64,000 nucleotides of DNA. Source: Symbiodinium natans (lineage: Eukaryota; Sar; Dinophyceae; Suessiales; Symbiodiniaceae). The notes under the pieces are model-generated. The model did no database searches and had not been told where the DNA came from. It saw only the letters and a list, made by a program, of their open reading frames with translations. Location: the NCBI GenBank assembly GCA_905221605.1, contig CAJNDS010002697.1, forward strand, positions 82,001 through 146,000. The letters run 5' to 3'. The first letter of the stretch is position 1. Each line of letters opens with the position of its first letter. This document shows positions 9,330 to 19,939 of the stretch, one piece after another. Made by a program: the position numbers and the translations under genes.

Positions 9330-10230
9330 ATCTGCATCTTTAGGATTTGGGGGGCTCTCCTAGGCGCTCTCCTCTTTAAGATTTACGGACCCCTAGGACT
9401 CAGGGCTTAGCGAAAAGGATTTAGGGAATAGGACCTGTTGTGAAGATGTAAGGGCCCCCTCTTTAGGCTTATGGGATCGGATTTGAGAGTAAACATAAGA
9501 GAATAAGATTAAGGGATCCCGCTCTTTAAGACTTGGAGAAAAGAACGAAGCAATAAGTTTCATTTTTGCTTTCGGATTTAGGGCTCTCCTAGGGGCTGTC
9601 CTTTTTTGCGATTTGAATGACCTGAAGGAAAGAAGGTTGAGGGAGTAGGAATTGGGGATCCCACTCTTAGGGATAAGGACTTGGGGGATAGGTTTTTTGA
9701 AAAGGCTCCTCTTTCAGATTTGAGGACGCCCTTTAGGGAAACGGACTTCGAGAATAACATTAAGGGAATAAGATTTGGGTCCCGCCCTTTACGGTTTCGC
9801 GAAAAGGATTTAAAGAATAGGATTTGTTTTTGGATTCAGGGGCTCTCCTTCTCAAGATTTAGGGGCTCTCTTCCTTAGAATTTATGGGTCCTATGTCCCA
9901 AATCCTTATCACTAAATCCTAAAGAGCGGGGTCCCTACATCTTGTTCCCGAGATTTGCTTCCTTAATGTTATTCCCTAAGCCCTAAGGAGGGGCATCCTT
10001 ACATCCTATTGAGGAGAGCCCTTGCATTTCACAAACCAATCTTTTTCCCTAACTCCTCTGTGCTAGACCCTAAAGAACCGGATCCCAAATCTTATTCCCT
10101 AAACCTTATTTCCTGAATTTCCCCAAATTGTGATCCCTAATCACTACGGGTTCCTTAATTCCTATAGAGGAGAGCCCCTAAATCCTAGAAATAAATCCTA
10201 TTCCCGAAGTCCTTTACGCTAGACCCTAAA
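9330..10230. repeat. ~0.9 kb degenerate inverted repeat rich in GGATTTAGGG and GGGCTCTCCT
   Basis: The left half repeats TTTAGGATTTGGGGGGCTCTC, AAGGATTTAGGGAATAGGA and GGGATCCCGCTCTTTA. The right half (from ~9890) repeats the reverse complements CCTAAAGAGCGGGGTCCC, GAGGAGAGCCCCTAAATCC and AAATCCTATTCCC. It has the same polarity as the telomeric introns downstream and could be the first such intron, or a separate long fold-back element. No gene seen. Confidence 0.65.
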
Positions 10231-10360
10231 AACCCAGATTTTTCGGAACATTTCCGGAATTTCAAGCACAAAGCGCGGGTACATGGGTCTTCCGGTCAAA
10301 TGCCCAGAAGCTTGATGACCAGACAGACACGCTTCACCTTGCGTTGAGACGACCCTCCAG

Positions 10361-10578
10361 GCATCTCCAGGCGGAATGTAGATGGCTGGCTGCCCAACGT
10401 GACGAAGTGGATCCAGGCTGTCAAGGAGCTGGGGGCCGTCGTGTTTTCGATGCCCACGCTGCTGCAATGCACCGTTTACGCGGACATGTCAGAGGATCCT
10501 GTGTGCAAGCTCTTTGGCTGGTCGTCGCATGTGTGCCAGACTGCACCCGGCATCAAGTGCGGCGACTGTGAAGCCAAG
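10361..10578 (+). CDS. Unit A exon 1: Cys-containing ectodomain-like segment
   Basis: Acceptor GACCCTCCAG. Reads NVDGWLPNVTKWIQAVKELG, then VFSMPTLLQCTVYADMSED, then CKLFGWSSHVCQTAPGIKCG and DCEAK. It contains five Cys and an N-glycosylation motif (NVT). The frame stays open to a stop at 10762, so the donor is not fixed; GTCAGC at 10577 is one candidate. No start codon or signal peptide was found upstream. Confidence 0.6.
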
Positions 10579-11152
10579 TCAGCCCAGTCTTGTACTTGGC
10601 AGTCTGCGCCCATTCCTCGGAAGCTGCTCAGTTGCCGATTTCGGACACCATCTATATCTAAGGGGCTGAGTGCATGGATCCCTGGGATGGTCAGAGATGA
10701 TGCCGCTCCCATGCTGCTTGGGCGCGGTGTCTTGAGCGATCATGCTCCCCGCGTGCTGTAGAGCGGGGCAGAGCCGCTCAGGTGATGGAGAAAAACCGCC
10801 GGCCTTTTGCAGTCCCGCTGTCTTCTTAATTGTCCCTAAACTGACGCATGACCCTAAACCCTAAACTTCCCTAAACTTCGCATCGGAGTGTGGCTCCTCC
10901 AAGCAGAGGCGAATACCTTAAAAGGGCGTAAACGAAGTGCCCTGAGCTCTGCGAAGCCTTGAGCTGAAAACCGTGAAACTTCCTCAATCGCGAAACCCTC
11001 AACACTAAACCGTAGCCCTTACCCCTACACCCTGAACCCCCAAACCCTAAACCTGAAACCCTAAACCCTAAAACCTTAAACCCTGAACCCCCAAACCTTA
11101 AACCCTAAACCCTAAACCCCAAACCCTAAAACCCTAAACCCGAAACCCTGAG

Positions 11153-11274
11153 CCCGGTGTGCCCTCCGCTGCACCTTTTGGTTCGCCCTCGAGAGCGCGC
11201 AGACTGGGTTCCGCCTCCCTGTGGACAACCCGCCGTGCCGAAGATGCCCGGCGCTCAGCGGCCCTAGGGCCTAG
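11153..11274 (+). CDS. Unit A exon 2 candidate
   Basis: Lies between CCCTGAG and GTTTAGG. The most protein-like frame reads CALRCTFWFALESAQT then RLPVDNPPCRRCPALSG but meets TAG at the donor. A second open frame (PGVPSAAPFGSPSRARR) fits the GT donor. Frame undecided. Confidence 0.45.
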
Positions 11275-11395
11275 GTTTAGGGTTTAGGGTTTGGGGTGTA
11301 CGAAATCTGGCATCGTATATTCTCCGCGTGTGGATTGACTAAGGCGCGGCGTTGATTGGGTCTTGGGGTTAAGGGTTTAGATAGTTTAGATGAGG

Positions 11396-11483
11396 GTTTG
11401 CGAAAATACGGGACCCCGAATAATCCCCTAATAGTAGGATGCCCTTATAGTAAGGACCCATAGTCAGGTACCCCCTAATATCG
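11396..11483 (+). mobile_element. MITE-like element, family 1 copy (GTTTRCGAAAAT end)
   Basis: About 88 bp matching 22312-22391 directly and 63144-63230 in reverse complement: GTTTGCGAAAATACGGG, TAATCCCC, AGGATGCCCTTATA, AAGGACCC and GGTACCCCC occur in the same order. No ORF. Confidence 0.75.
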
Positions 11484-11570
11484 TGAACTCCCAGATGGCA
11501 CCCGATGGACCCCCAAAGTGAAGGCCCCCGCTGTTGCTTTTGCACCCATGCGTTGAGCCAAGAAGACCAG

Positions 11571-11610
11571 GATGCCCGAGCCCAAATGGATTGAAGTGTT
11601 TGGGTTCGTT
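11571..11610 (+). CDS. Unit A exon 3 candidate
   Basis: Acceptor GAAGACCAG. Reads MPEPKWIEVFGFV. Donor GTGCTTGAG; the sequence after it is a CCCTAAA array. The ATG is internal and need not be a start. Confidence 0.45.
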
Positions 11611-11880
11611 GTGCTTGAGGGAAACCCTAAAGCCTAAGCCCTAAGCCAAAAGCCCTAAACCCTAAACCCCAAACCCCAAACTCGAAACCCGAAACCCTAA
11701 ACCCTGAACCCTGAGCCCCCAAGTAGGGCATCAGGTCGGAGGTCTACAGCAGGCTTCGCCCTAGTTCTAGGGCCTTGGGAGCCAAAACCCTTAAACCCTA
11801 AACCCCTAAGCCCTAAGCCCTAAACCTTTAACACCCCAAATACCCTAGGGTCTCAAGTGTCTTAAAGAGCCCGAAACCAG

Positions 11881-11941
11881 GTTACGCTCCGTCTTGCCTT
11901 TGGCGTTGCTTCTCTTCGCTCGGGGACCGGGCTTGGGGCAG
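11881..11941 (+). CDS. Unit A exon 4
   Basis: Acceptor GAAACCAG, donor G|GTTTAAGG. Reads VTLRLAFGVASLRSGTGLGA, 20 codons plus one base. Confidence 0.6.
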
Positions 11942-12320
11942 GTTTAAGGTTGAGTTTAGGGTTTGGGTTTCAGGGCTCAGCGTTTAGGAGTAAAGTTTGG
12001 GGTTTAGGGTTTGGATTTCAAAGGCTTTGAGGGATCACGGGGTTTGGGGTTTGGGGTTTCGTGTTTGGGTTTTAGGGGTTCGCTAGATTTGGGTTGTGGT
12101 TTTATGGTTTTCCCACCCTGGGTTTCGCTAGGGTTTCAAGCTTAAAGCCCCTTAACCCTCAAGCAGGCAGCTCTTGGCCCATGGACTTACAGCCCTGGAG
12201 CCCTAAATCCTAAACCCTAAACCCTAAGCCCTACACTCTACGTTCAGGATTTCAAGCCCTGGAGTTTTATGGGTTTGGCTTGTTCAAGGGTTTTGGGCCC
12301 TGAAGCGTGCTCGGCCCGAG

Positions 12321-12352
12321 GACGGAGGATTGTTTTGCAATGAGGCTTGCAG
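12321..12352 (+). CDS. Unit A exon 5 candidate
   Basis: Acceptor CGGCCCGAG, donor AG|GTTCGGGG. Reads DGGLFCNEAC, Cys-containing. Short, so moderate support only. Confidence 0.45.
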
Positions 12353-12536
12353 GTTCGGGGTTTCTGATGCCAGGGCGTATGGCATTCGGGTAGAATGGGT
12401 TGGAGACGCTAAACCCTATACCCAAAACCCTAAGCCCTTTGTTGATGGGGAGGGTGGCTTTAAGGGCCCTGCTTGCTTGCACACCTGAAATCTTCAATCC
12501 TGAGGCAGTCGTTCCCCCAAACCCTCACTCCCCCCG

Positions 12537-12738
12537 CCCTAAACCCCAAACCCCAAACCCCAAACCCCAAACCCCAAACCCCAAACCCCAAACCCCCCAA
12601 ACCCCCCAAACCCCCCAAACCCCCCAAACCCCCCAAACCGCAAACACCCCAAACCGCAAACCCCAAACCCCAAACCCCAAACCCTAAACCCTAAACCCTA
12701 AACCCTAAACCCTAAACCCTAAACCCTAAACCCCTCAA
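12537..12738 (+). repeat. Mixed CCCCAAA / CCCCCCAAA / CCCTAAA array
   Basis: About eight CCCCAAA, then five CCCCCCAAA, then CCCCAAA and eight CCCTAAA. Variants are grouped in blocks, showing local spreading of variant units. It forms the 3' end of an intron. Confidence 0.9.
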
Positions 12739-12766
12739 AAATTCTCCGAAGCCCTGAGCCTTGCAG

Positions 12767-12839
12767 CTCTGGCGGCCAGGACAGCCGCCGCGCAACTTCC
12801 CTCCAGCGGACCAGAGGGCTTTTACCTCAGGGGGAGAGG
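12767..12839 (+). CDS. Unit A exon 6
   Basis: Acceptor GAGCCTTGCAG, donor AGAGG|GTTTAGGG. Reads LWRPGQPPRNFPPADQRAFT. Confidence 0.6.
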
Positions 12840-13089
12840 GTTTAGGGTTTAGGTTGGAGCGTTTAGGGGTTTAGGGTTTAGGTTTATGGTTTGGGGTTTT
12901 AGGGTTTAGGGTTTGGAGGTCTGAAGGGGGGGGGAGAGGGGCGGGCAGCGAAGGGAGGGGCGGGCAGCGAAGGGGGGGAGAGGGGGGAAATCCTAAGTCA
13001 CTTGAGGCAAGGACTCCACCAGCGCTGCACCCGCACATCCAGAAATCCTCAATCCCAGCTCCTCTCTCTCGAGCCCAGCTTTCATGCAG

Positions 13090-13122
13090 TCAGCCATGAC
13101 GCTTTCATGGTTCTCCTTTAGG
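13090..13122 (+). CDS. Unit A exon 7 candidate
   Basis: Acceptor TTTCATGCAG, donor AGG|GTTTTTTGGG. Reads SAMTLSWFSFR in phase 0. Confidence 0.45.
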
Positions 13123-13665
13123 GTTTTTTGGGTTTAGGGAACATACATTCGAGCCCAATCACAGAAACACGAAATCCTCGGGCCTCAACCAGGTAGTGAT
13201 GCTGAAACTATGCATCTTTGAACAGAACCGCAACTAGGGTGCGAGCCTCACGAAGAGTAGTACGCATACAATTGCTACCAGCGTTTCAGAGCACAGTAAA
13301 CTCCCCATGCGGGGTGTAAGGGGGCGGGTTGAGGTTTAGTCTTAGGGCCCTGGGCCCTCACACTCCAACATCCTAACGTCCCACATTCCTACAACCCTTA
13401 CAGCCTTAAACATTGCACCTTGCTTAAACTCGCAAAATCCCAAAGCCCTAAACCTCAAACCCCGCAAACCCCCAACTCCCCACTCCCTTTCAAACCCTGT
13501 TGGCCGCGGGCTAAAGCTCTAAAGTCCCAAAGCCTCCAAACCCTACAGCCTGAAGCCCTAAAGTCCTTAAGCCCCAAAGCCCTAAACCCTCAAGCCCGAA
13601 AGCCCTAAACCATAAACCTAAGCCCTAAACCCTCAACCCTCAACCCTAAACCCTAAACTCCGAAG

Positions 13666-13740
13666 CTTGTGGAGGTCCTGGACCAGGCAGCTGCGACCGT
13701 CGACAAGTTCTGCCCCTTGCGGCCAATCTGGGGCTTCAAG
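13666..13740 (+). CDS. Unit A exon 8
   Basis: Acceptor ACTCCGAAG, donor AAG|GTTTAGGGG. Exactly 25 codons: LVEVLDQAAATVDKFCPLRP then IWGFK. One of the clearest exons, with the telomeric unit supplying the GT. Confidence 0.72.
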
Positions 13741-14650
13741 GTTTAGGGGTTTAGGGCTTTAGGGGTTTATTCGGGATTTTGGGGTTTAGGGTTTGGGGCT
13801 TTAGGGGTTTCAGGGTTTCAGAGTCCAGGGTTTAGGGCTTCATGGCTTTAGGGCTTTAGGGCTTTAGGGCTTCATGGCTTTAGGGCTTTAGGGCTTTAGG
13901 GCTTCAAGGCTTTAGGGCTTCAGGGTTTTAGGGCTTCAAGGTTTTAGGGCTTCAGGGTTTTAGGGCTTCACGATTTTTTGGGCTTTAAGGCTTGCTTCAG
14001 GGCTTGAGGGCTGTAGAGCTAGAGTTTTAGGGCTTTAGGGTTTGGGGGTTTGGCGAGTTGTAGGTGTGCTTTTTCGTGTTATTCAAGGGAGAGTGTTTGG
14101 GGCTTTGATTTTTGCTGTCTTAGTGGATTGAGGGAGTCAAACATTCATTGACTTTGGCAAACATCTACTTGTTGTTGTTTACGAATGGGGCAGGTCTGGG
14201 GCTTGCAGGGTTTTTATGTTCGGGTCTGGGTTCTCGAGGTTTCAAAGCTTGAAGGCTTAGGTTGTAGGGTTTGGGGCTTTGAGGTTGGGGTCTTAAGGTT
14301 CGTAAGGGTTTAGGGTTTAGGGTTTAGGGTTTAGGGTTTAGGGTTTAGGGTTTAGGGTTTAGGGTTTAGGGTTTAGGGTTTAGGGTTTAGAGTTTGGGCC
14401 TCGTTGCAGGGAGTCTACTCGGGTGTGGGTCGAGAGGCTCTTTGAGGAGATGTGTGGTGTAGGAGGTGCCCCTAAACCCTAAACCCTAAACCCTAAACCC
14501 TAAACCCTAAACCCTAAACCCTAAACCCTAAACCCTAAACCCTAAACCCTAAACCCTAAACCCCAAACCCTAAACCCCAAACCCCAAACCCCAAATCCTG
14601 AGACCCTGAACCCCTAAACCCTGAAACCGAATCCCTAACCTCCAGGTGAG
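13741..14650 (+). other. Exemplar telomeric inverted-repeat intron
   Basis: A 910-nt intron between two phase-0 exons. It starts GTTTAGGGGTTTAGGG, continues with GGCTTTAGGG variants and a ~90-bp perfect TTTAGGG array (14306-14390), and has a ~70-nt unique apex. It returns through a ~100-bp CCCTAAA array (14468-14565) to an AG acceptor. The two arrays can pair as one long hairpin. Confidence 0.7.
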
Positions 14651-14705
14651 GTCGAGCTGCCAGAGATCGATGTCGAAAACGCGTACAGCGTGCCTTGGCC
14701 CTCAA
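14651..14705 (+). CDS. Unit A exon 9
   Basis: Starts after CCAGGTGAG in phase with exon 8. Reads VELPEIDVENAYSVPWPS. The donor is unclear: the next sequence is AAGCCCGGAACACCCTAAA, a CCC-type rather than TTTAGGG-type intron start. Confidence 0.6.
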
Positions 14706-15596
14706 GCCCGGAACACCCTAAACCCGAAACCCTGAACCCTAAAACCCTAAACCCTAAACCCAAAACCCTAACCCCTAAACCCCAGGTTTTTCAGATTTTT
14801 CGGGACTTCGGGATTTTCGGATTTGGGGAGTCTAGTCTCTCAGGGTTTGTTCTAAACCCTAACTCCCACCCCTCGAAGCCCAATGCCCGAAACCCTTCTC
14901 AGAATCATCAAGCATCTCTCCAAAGACGAACCTCACTGAGGCCGAAACCCTACACCCATGTAAACTCTCAACCCTTCAACTGACCTTAAACTAACTCCAA
15001 ACCCCAGGCTCTAAACCCTAAACCTAAACCCTAAACCCTAAACCCTAAACCCTAAAACCCCAAACTGATCGGACTTGTCTCGGGAAGGACCTCGAGGGCG
15101 GCGCTGGTGAGGCCGGCCCTGGCCCCGAAACCCTAAGCCATAAAACCATAACCCTAAACCCTCAACCCTAAACCCTGAACCCGAAGCCCTCTTCCAGTTT
15201 CATGGGTTTAGGGTCGAGTTTTGTTTGTTGCTTTTTCGGGCTTGCGCAGTCCGAACCCCTAAAGTCTGAACCCTGACAAAACCCCAAACACTTGTTTGCG
15301 GTTCAGGGCTTTGGATTTCAGAAGTCCCTTCTGTTTCCAGTTTGAGACTTTTTTCAAAATTCCCACCTCCTTACCATAAATTTCCCAAGCCCCATGGACC
15401 CAAACAGTCAGGATTCCTAGACCTAAACCCTATAAGCCTTCACAAGGCCCTGTAAACCCCATTAAGCCCCTATGAGCACCTACTCCTCTAAAGCCCTCGA
15501 AATCCCTCTGAAACCCCTAAACCCTAAACCCGAAAAGCCCCCCCCCCCCCCCCCCAAAAAAAAAAAGAAAAAGACCAAAGTCGTCCTAAGAATCAG

Positions 15597-15682
15597 CCGA
15601 TGTGGAGGACAACTTCGTCCTGCGGCTCATTGAACAAGCCGGGGTGGTGGCCTGTCTCCTATTTACGGGCATGTCATGTGGG
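15597..15682 (+). CDS. Unit A exon 10
   Basis: Acceptor AAGAATCAG, donor GGG|GTTTTGGG. Reads DVEDNFVLRLIEQAGVVACL then LFTGMSCG. Mildly hydrophobic second half. Confidence 0.65.
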
Positions 15683-15866
15683 GTTTTGGGTTTAGGGGTT
15701 GAGGTTTAGGGTTTAGGGTTTAGGGTTTAGGGTTTTCGGGTTTAGGGTTTAGGGTTGAGGGTTGAGGGTTTAGGGTTTAGGGTTTAGGGTTTAGTGTCTA
15801 TGGCTCGGAGGACAAGCTTGTCAACTCGAAGCCTCAAGGAACGCAACACCCTTTCTTGGGCTCGAG

Positions 15867-15923
15867 CGTACACCGCAGACCCTAAACCCCAAACCCTAAA
15901 CCTGAAACCCTAAACCCTAAACC

Positions 15924-16004
<81 letters not shown>

Positions 16005-16140
16005 ACCCTAAACCCTAAACCCTAAACCCTAAACCCTAAACCCTAAGCCCTAAACCCTGAACCCTGAACCCTAAACCCTAAACCCTAAACCCTAAACCCT
16101 AAACCCTAAACCCTAAACCCTAAACCCTAAACCCTACCCT
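15867..16140 (+). repeat. CCCTAAA array with an internal block of CCCTCAA units
   Basis: About twelve consecutive CCCTCAA units (15922-16008) sit inside CCCTAAA repeats, a clear local amplification of one point variant. Confidence 0.9.
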
Positions 16141-16340
16141 GACCCCAAGCATTTCACCCCAACCCAAGACCCTGAGCCCGAATGAGCCCCGACCCTCAAC
16201 CCAAAACCCCAAGGCCCCAAAACCCCAGAACCAGAACCAAAGCCAAAACCCTACAACACCCCTAAGCCCAAAACCCTGAACCCTGAACCCAAAACCCTAA
16301 ACCCTTAACCCTAAACCCCAAACCCCTACAACCTCCCCAG

Positions 16341-16452
16341 GCGAACAAAGAGGGAGACGGCCCAAATCTCTCCAAACCGAGGCGCGAACCTCCAACAGCA
16401 CCTCGGTCTCACAGCTGGCCGACATGTTCGCCGATGCCGCTTGGACGACGTG
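16341..16452 (+). CDS. Unit A exon 11
   Basis: Acceptor ACCTCCCCAG, donor GTG|GTTTGGGG. The open frame reads EQRGRRPKSLQTEARTSNST then SVSQLADMFADAAWTT. A second frame is open but less protein-like. Confidence 0.65.
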
Positions 16453-16736
16453 GTTTGGGGGGAGTGGGGTTTTGGGTTTAGGGTTGGGTTTAGGTTTGGT
16501 TTCTAGGACTTTTGGGTTTCGGGTCTCGCCTCTATTTTTGGGGGCTGGTTGTTCGTGTTCTCGGGTTCAGAGTTTCGGGCTGTCGGGATGTTAGAAAAAG
16601 TTTGGGATTTGGGGTTTAGGCGTCAGGATTCAGGGCTTCATAGGGTTTACTTCATTGCAGAGAGGGGCTTCGAGAGCTTTGAAGGATTCGGTGGTTTGTG
16701 CGCTACAGGTTCGGTACCGGGAACTTAACCCTACTT

Positions 16737-16849
16737 GGAGGTTCATGGGTACTTACAACCCCAATTCTAAGTCTGCTTACAACCTGCTACGTGGACTTAG
16801 GAGGCTTATAAATACCGTTTAGTTGGGGTCATAAGTACCCTAAGCCTCC
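16737..16849. mobile_element. MITE-like palindrome, family 4 (GGAGGTTCATGGGT ends)
   Basis: Ends GGAGGTTCATGGGTACTTAC and its imperfect reverse complement (CATAAGTACCCTAAGCCTCC). Related palindromes at 23045-23150, 39151-39248 and 59939-60038. Confidence 0.65.
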
Positions 16850-16910
16850 GAGTAGGCTCATGGCAGCCATCGTAGCACAGGATCCCACGATCGACCCTAG
16901 CACCTGACAG

Positions 16911-16997
16911 GATGTCAGGACTCCACGAAGAGGGCAGTGATGCTCCAAAACTTCTGTCTGCTCCCCAAGCTACAGACGCAAGCACCGAAAAACTGCC
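16911..16997 (+). CDS. Unit A exon 12 candidate
   Basis: Acceptor CACCTGACAG. Reads MSGLHEEGSDAPKLLSAPQA then TDASTEKL. It then runs into CCCC-type repeats whose translation (KPQNPKAPKPQ) is not real protein. Donor not identified. Confidence 0.45.
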
Positions 16998-17253
16998 CCT
17001 AAACACCCCCCAAATCCACAAAACTCCAAAACCTGAACACCCAAAACCCCAAACCCCCAAAACCCCAAAGCCCCAAAACCCCCAAACCCCCAAACCCCAA
17101 AACCCCAACACCCCAAAACCCCAAGACCCCAAAGCCCCAAAACCCCAAAACCCCAAAGCCCCAAAGCCCCAAAGCCCCAAAGCCCCAAAACCCCACGCGC
17201 GCCAAGCGCCCAAGCAACCTCCCGAGCCTCCAAAAAGCCTTCCTTGGGCCCAG

Positions 17254-17298
17254 ATAGCCGAGCCTGGATTCGTGGCGGAGAAGGCAGCTCTGGGATTT
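17254..17298 (+). CDS. Unit A exon 13 candidate
   Basis: Acceptor CTTGGGCCCAG. Reads IAEPGFVAEKAALGF, then TGA at 17299; either a terminal exon or a non-GT (GA) donor. Confidence 0.45.
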
Positions 17299-17405
17299 TG
17301 AGAGCTTCAGGGCGTTGAAAGGCTTCTTTTAGAGGCTTCCTTTTTTTGGGGCTTGTGGCTTGTGTGGTAAGGCGGCTTGTAGGGCTTCTGGAAGGGCTTT
17401 CTCGG

Positions 17406-17510
17406 TTGGGATGTTCCCCCTTTTGCGCTAACAGTCCTGCATAGGCATTGCAGTACCCCCTATGAAAATGCCTCTTAAGGATTGTTGGTACAGGGGGGGA
17501 ACATCCCAAT
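17406..17510. mobile_element. MITE-like palindrome, family 2 (TTGGGATGTTCCCCC ends)
   Basis: TTGGGATGTTCCCCC at the left and GGGGGGAACATCCCAA at the right form terminal inverted repeats around AACAGTCCT and AAGGATTGTTGG. A second copy lies at 24839-24948. Confidence 0.8.
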
Positions 17511-17725
17511 TTCTAGGGGCTTTGGGGGGTTGAGAGGCCTTCTCGGGCTTTCTGAGAGAGCGGTGCAGCAAAGCTTTGGATCTTAAGGCCCAGGCCCCAA
17601 GTATTCGATGTTTGGTGTAACTGGGGCCTCAGGGCTTAGGGTTTAGGGTTTAGGGTTTGGGGTTTCGGGTTTGAGCACGAGGGCGTGGGGCTTCTAACCT
17701 GAGCCCTGAACCCAAACACTTCTAA

Positions 17726-17806
17726 AACCCTAAACCCTAAACCCTAAACCCTAAACCCTAAACCCTAAACCCTAAACCCTAAACCCTAAACCCTAAACCC
17801 TAAACC
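17726..17806 (+). repeat. Perfect CCCTAAA array
   Basis: About eleven perfect units directly upstream of the acceptor at 17812. Confidence 0.95.
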
Positions 17807-17812
17807 CATCAG

Positions 17813-17866
17813 GCCGGCGCTGTGGTGCTGTCCATCGTGCGGCCAGCATGCTTGGAGGGCTCTTGA
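17813..17866 (+). CDS. Unit A exon 14 candidate
   Basis: Acceptor CCCATCAG, donor GTTCATCAGG. Three readings exist: AGAVVLSIVRPACLEGS then TGA; PALWCCPSCGQHAWRAL (zinc-ribbon-like, open at the donor); and RRCGAVHRAASMLGGLL. Frame undecided. Confidence 0.4.
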   Translation, partial: AGAVVLSIVRPACLEGS

Positions 17867-18083
17867 GTTCATCAGGATGTAGAACACAAAAACCCTAAAC
17901 CCTAAACCCTAAACCCTAGACCCTAGACCCTAAACCCTAAACCCTAAACCCTAAACCCTAAACCCTAAACCTTAAACCCTAAACCCTAGACCCTAAACCC
18001 TCAACCCTAAACCCTAAACCCTGAACCTTAAAACCCTAAATCCTGACCTGGACCTCAACAAACCCATTTTCCCTCACCCTTAG

Positions 18084-18134
18084 TTGAAGGCGGCTGAGAT
18101 GAGGTTTGACAGAGGCAAGGCTTACAAGCATGGG
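18084..18134 (+). CDS. Unit A exon 15
   Basis: Acceptor CACCCTTAG, donor GGG|GTTTAGGG. Exactly 17 codons: LKAAEMRFDRGKAYKHG, phase 0 at both ends. Confidence 0.65.
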
Positions 18135-18517
18135 GTTTAGGGCTTAGGTTCTTGGGTTTAGGGCTTTAGGGGTTCAGCTTTGTTTCGCTTGTCGGATCGA
18201 TATCCCTATACACCCCAAACTCCTAAGAGCCTCGACCCGGAAGCACTCAACCCTGAAGCCCAAAACCCTTAAAAACCATAAAGCCCTGAAAGCTCGGAAG
18301 GGCTTTGAAGCTGTAACGAAATATAAGCCAGGTGCTCTTCGTGGCCGTGGGCTTGGATGGGAAGGGAGCGGGGGGTTTGGAGGCTGTGGCTTGCAAAAAC
18401 CCTAAACCCTAAACCCTGAAACCCTGAAACCCTGAAACCCTGAAACCCCAAACCATAAAACCCTAAACCCGAAAACCCTGAGCCCTAAACCCTAAACCCT
18501 AAACCCTACTTCGTCAG

Positions 18518-18591
18518 GTTGGGACCTTGGGCCCTACAGGGTTGGCTGTGGCCTTGGCTTGGCTTGGAGCGCTCGGGGCTCCAAGGGCCAT
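18518..18591 (+). CDS. Unit A exon 16
   Basis: Acceptor CTTCGTCAG, canonical donor AT|GTAAGG. Reads VGTLGPTGLAVALAWLGALG then APRA, in phase with exon 15. Weakly hydrophobic helix. Confidence 0.55.
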
Positions 18592-19024
18592 GTAAGGATT
18601 CTTTGGGGGTGTGAGGGATGCACCCCTAAACCCTAAACCCTAAACCCGAAACCCTAAACCCTAAACCCTAAACCCTAAGCCCTAAGCCCTAAGCCCTTAA
18701 GCCCTTAAGCCCTTAAACCCCAGAATGTTCCTTAAAACCCCGCAAATTCCCCAAACCCTGAAGACCCCCAACCCCCAACCCTAAAGCCTTGAAACCCTAA
18801 GCCCCCTATAAACCCCCTAAACCCCCTTCAGCCCTTAAATCCTTAAACCCCGAAACGCCAAAGACCCAAAGCCCCACAACCCACTTAAACCCTAAAGATC
18901 AGATCCTTCAACCCCCCCCCCAAAAAAAAAACCAAAATCCCTAAACCCCGAAGACCCCAACCCCTTAGCCCCAAGACCCTAAAGGCTCTAAACCTGCCCA
19001 AAGCACTCCACCACGGCCGCCCAG

Positions 19025-19103
19025 TTCTGGATCCTCTGCTGCTGGTTCGTTTGCTGCCCGTGGCGTGCTGAGATTGGGTTACTCCCCCACCTTCGTTGTG
19101 TAG
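19025..19103 (+). CDS. Unit A exon 17: Cys-rich membrane helix
   Basis: Acceptor GGCCGCCCAG, donor G|GTTTGGGG. Reads FWILCCWFVCCPWRAEIGLL then PHLRCV. The helix with clustered Cys suggests a membrane segment with palmitoylatable or disulfide cysteines. Confidence 0.62.
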
Positions 19104-19191
19104 GTTTGGGGTTTAGGCTTTATAGGTTTTAGGGTTTAGGGTTTTGGGTTAGATCTTCCGTCTGCTCGCCCGGTGTCCATGAACCTCCCAG

Positions 19192-19325
19192 TAACGCCCT
19201 TTTTCTGCTCGGAGCCGAAGCCTTGAAGCCGAAAGAACACCTCGAGGTGCCTCTGCAAATGCTGCTGCCGGTGCTGCCAAAGGACTTGGAAGACGGGAAA
19301 GATCTGCAAGGCCTGAGGGCTCAGG
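19192..19325 (+). CDS. Unit A exon 18
   Basis: Acceptor AACCTCCCAG, donor CAGG|GTTTTGGG. 44 codons: NALFLLGAEALKPKEHLEVP then LQMLLPVLPKDLEDGKDLQG then LRAQ. One of the longest and clearest exons. Confidence 0.7.
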
Positions 19326-19939
19326 GTTTTGGGGCGGCTTAAGGGTTTAGGGGTTTAGGGGTTGAAGCGTTTAGGGGTCTAAGGCAAGTTTGGGACACGC
19401 TTGGCCTGACACCCACTTCATTCTTGGAGTCGGTCTTGTGTTTCCCTAAGCCCTAAATCCCTGCAGCAAAGCCGAAACCTAGGGCACCCTTCTTCTTTGG
19501 CAGTAGGTTTCTTTTACGAAGCCCTTTTCTCTCAGCCCCTAAGCCCTCAACCCTAAGCTCGAAACTTTACCTTCAGTTCCTTGTGCTCAGACCACAGGGA
19601 GACCTTGAATCTCAAAGCAACACCCGAGCTTTTTCGGGTTTAAGGGTGCGGGGCAGTTATACGTAGCACGCGACGCAATGTGGTCGCACTTAGCTACCTG
19701 ACCTATACTGTCGCCCCAGACATAGAGAACTACCACGAACCTCTGGATGTGTAGGGGGCTACACCCGACAGCCCAGAACCACCAAGAAGAAGCCCTAAAA
19801 CCCTAAACAAACCCCAACAAACCCTAACAAACCCCTAAACCCTAAACCCTAAACCCTAAACCCTAAACCCTAAACCCTAAACCCTAAACCCTAAACCCTA
19901 AGCCCTAAGAAAAAGCCTTCAAGCCGCCCTCTTCAGCAG

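Noticed and set aside
12400-12694. ORFs of 68-95 aa made of PKPQTPN or GLGGLGG repeats
   Set aside because: They are translations of the CCCCAAA/CCCTAAA array in different frames and strands.
16970-17509. Reverse-strand ORFs of 72-179 aa rich in G, W, F and L
   Set aside because: They translate CCCCAAA/CCCCAAAG repeats on the other strand; the repeat alone explains the length.
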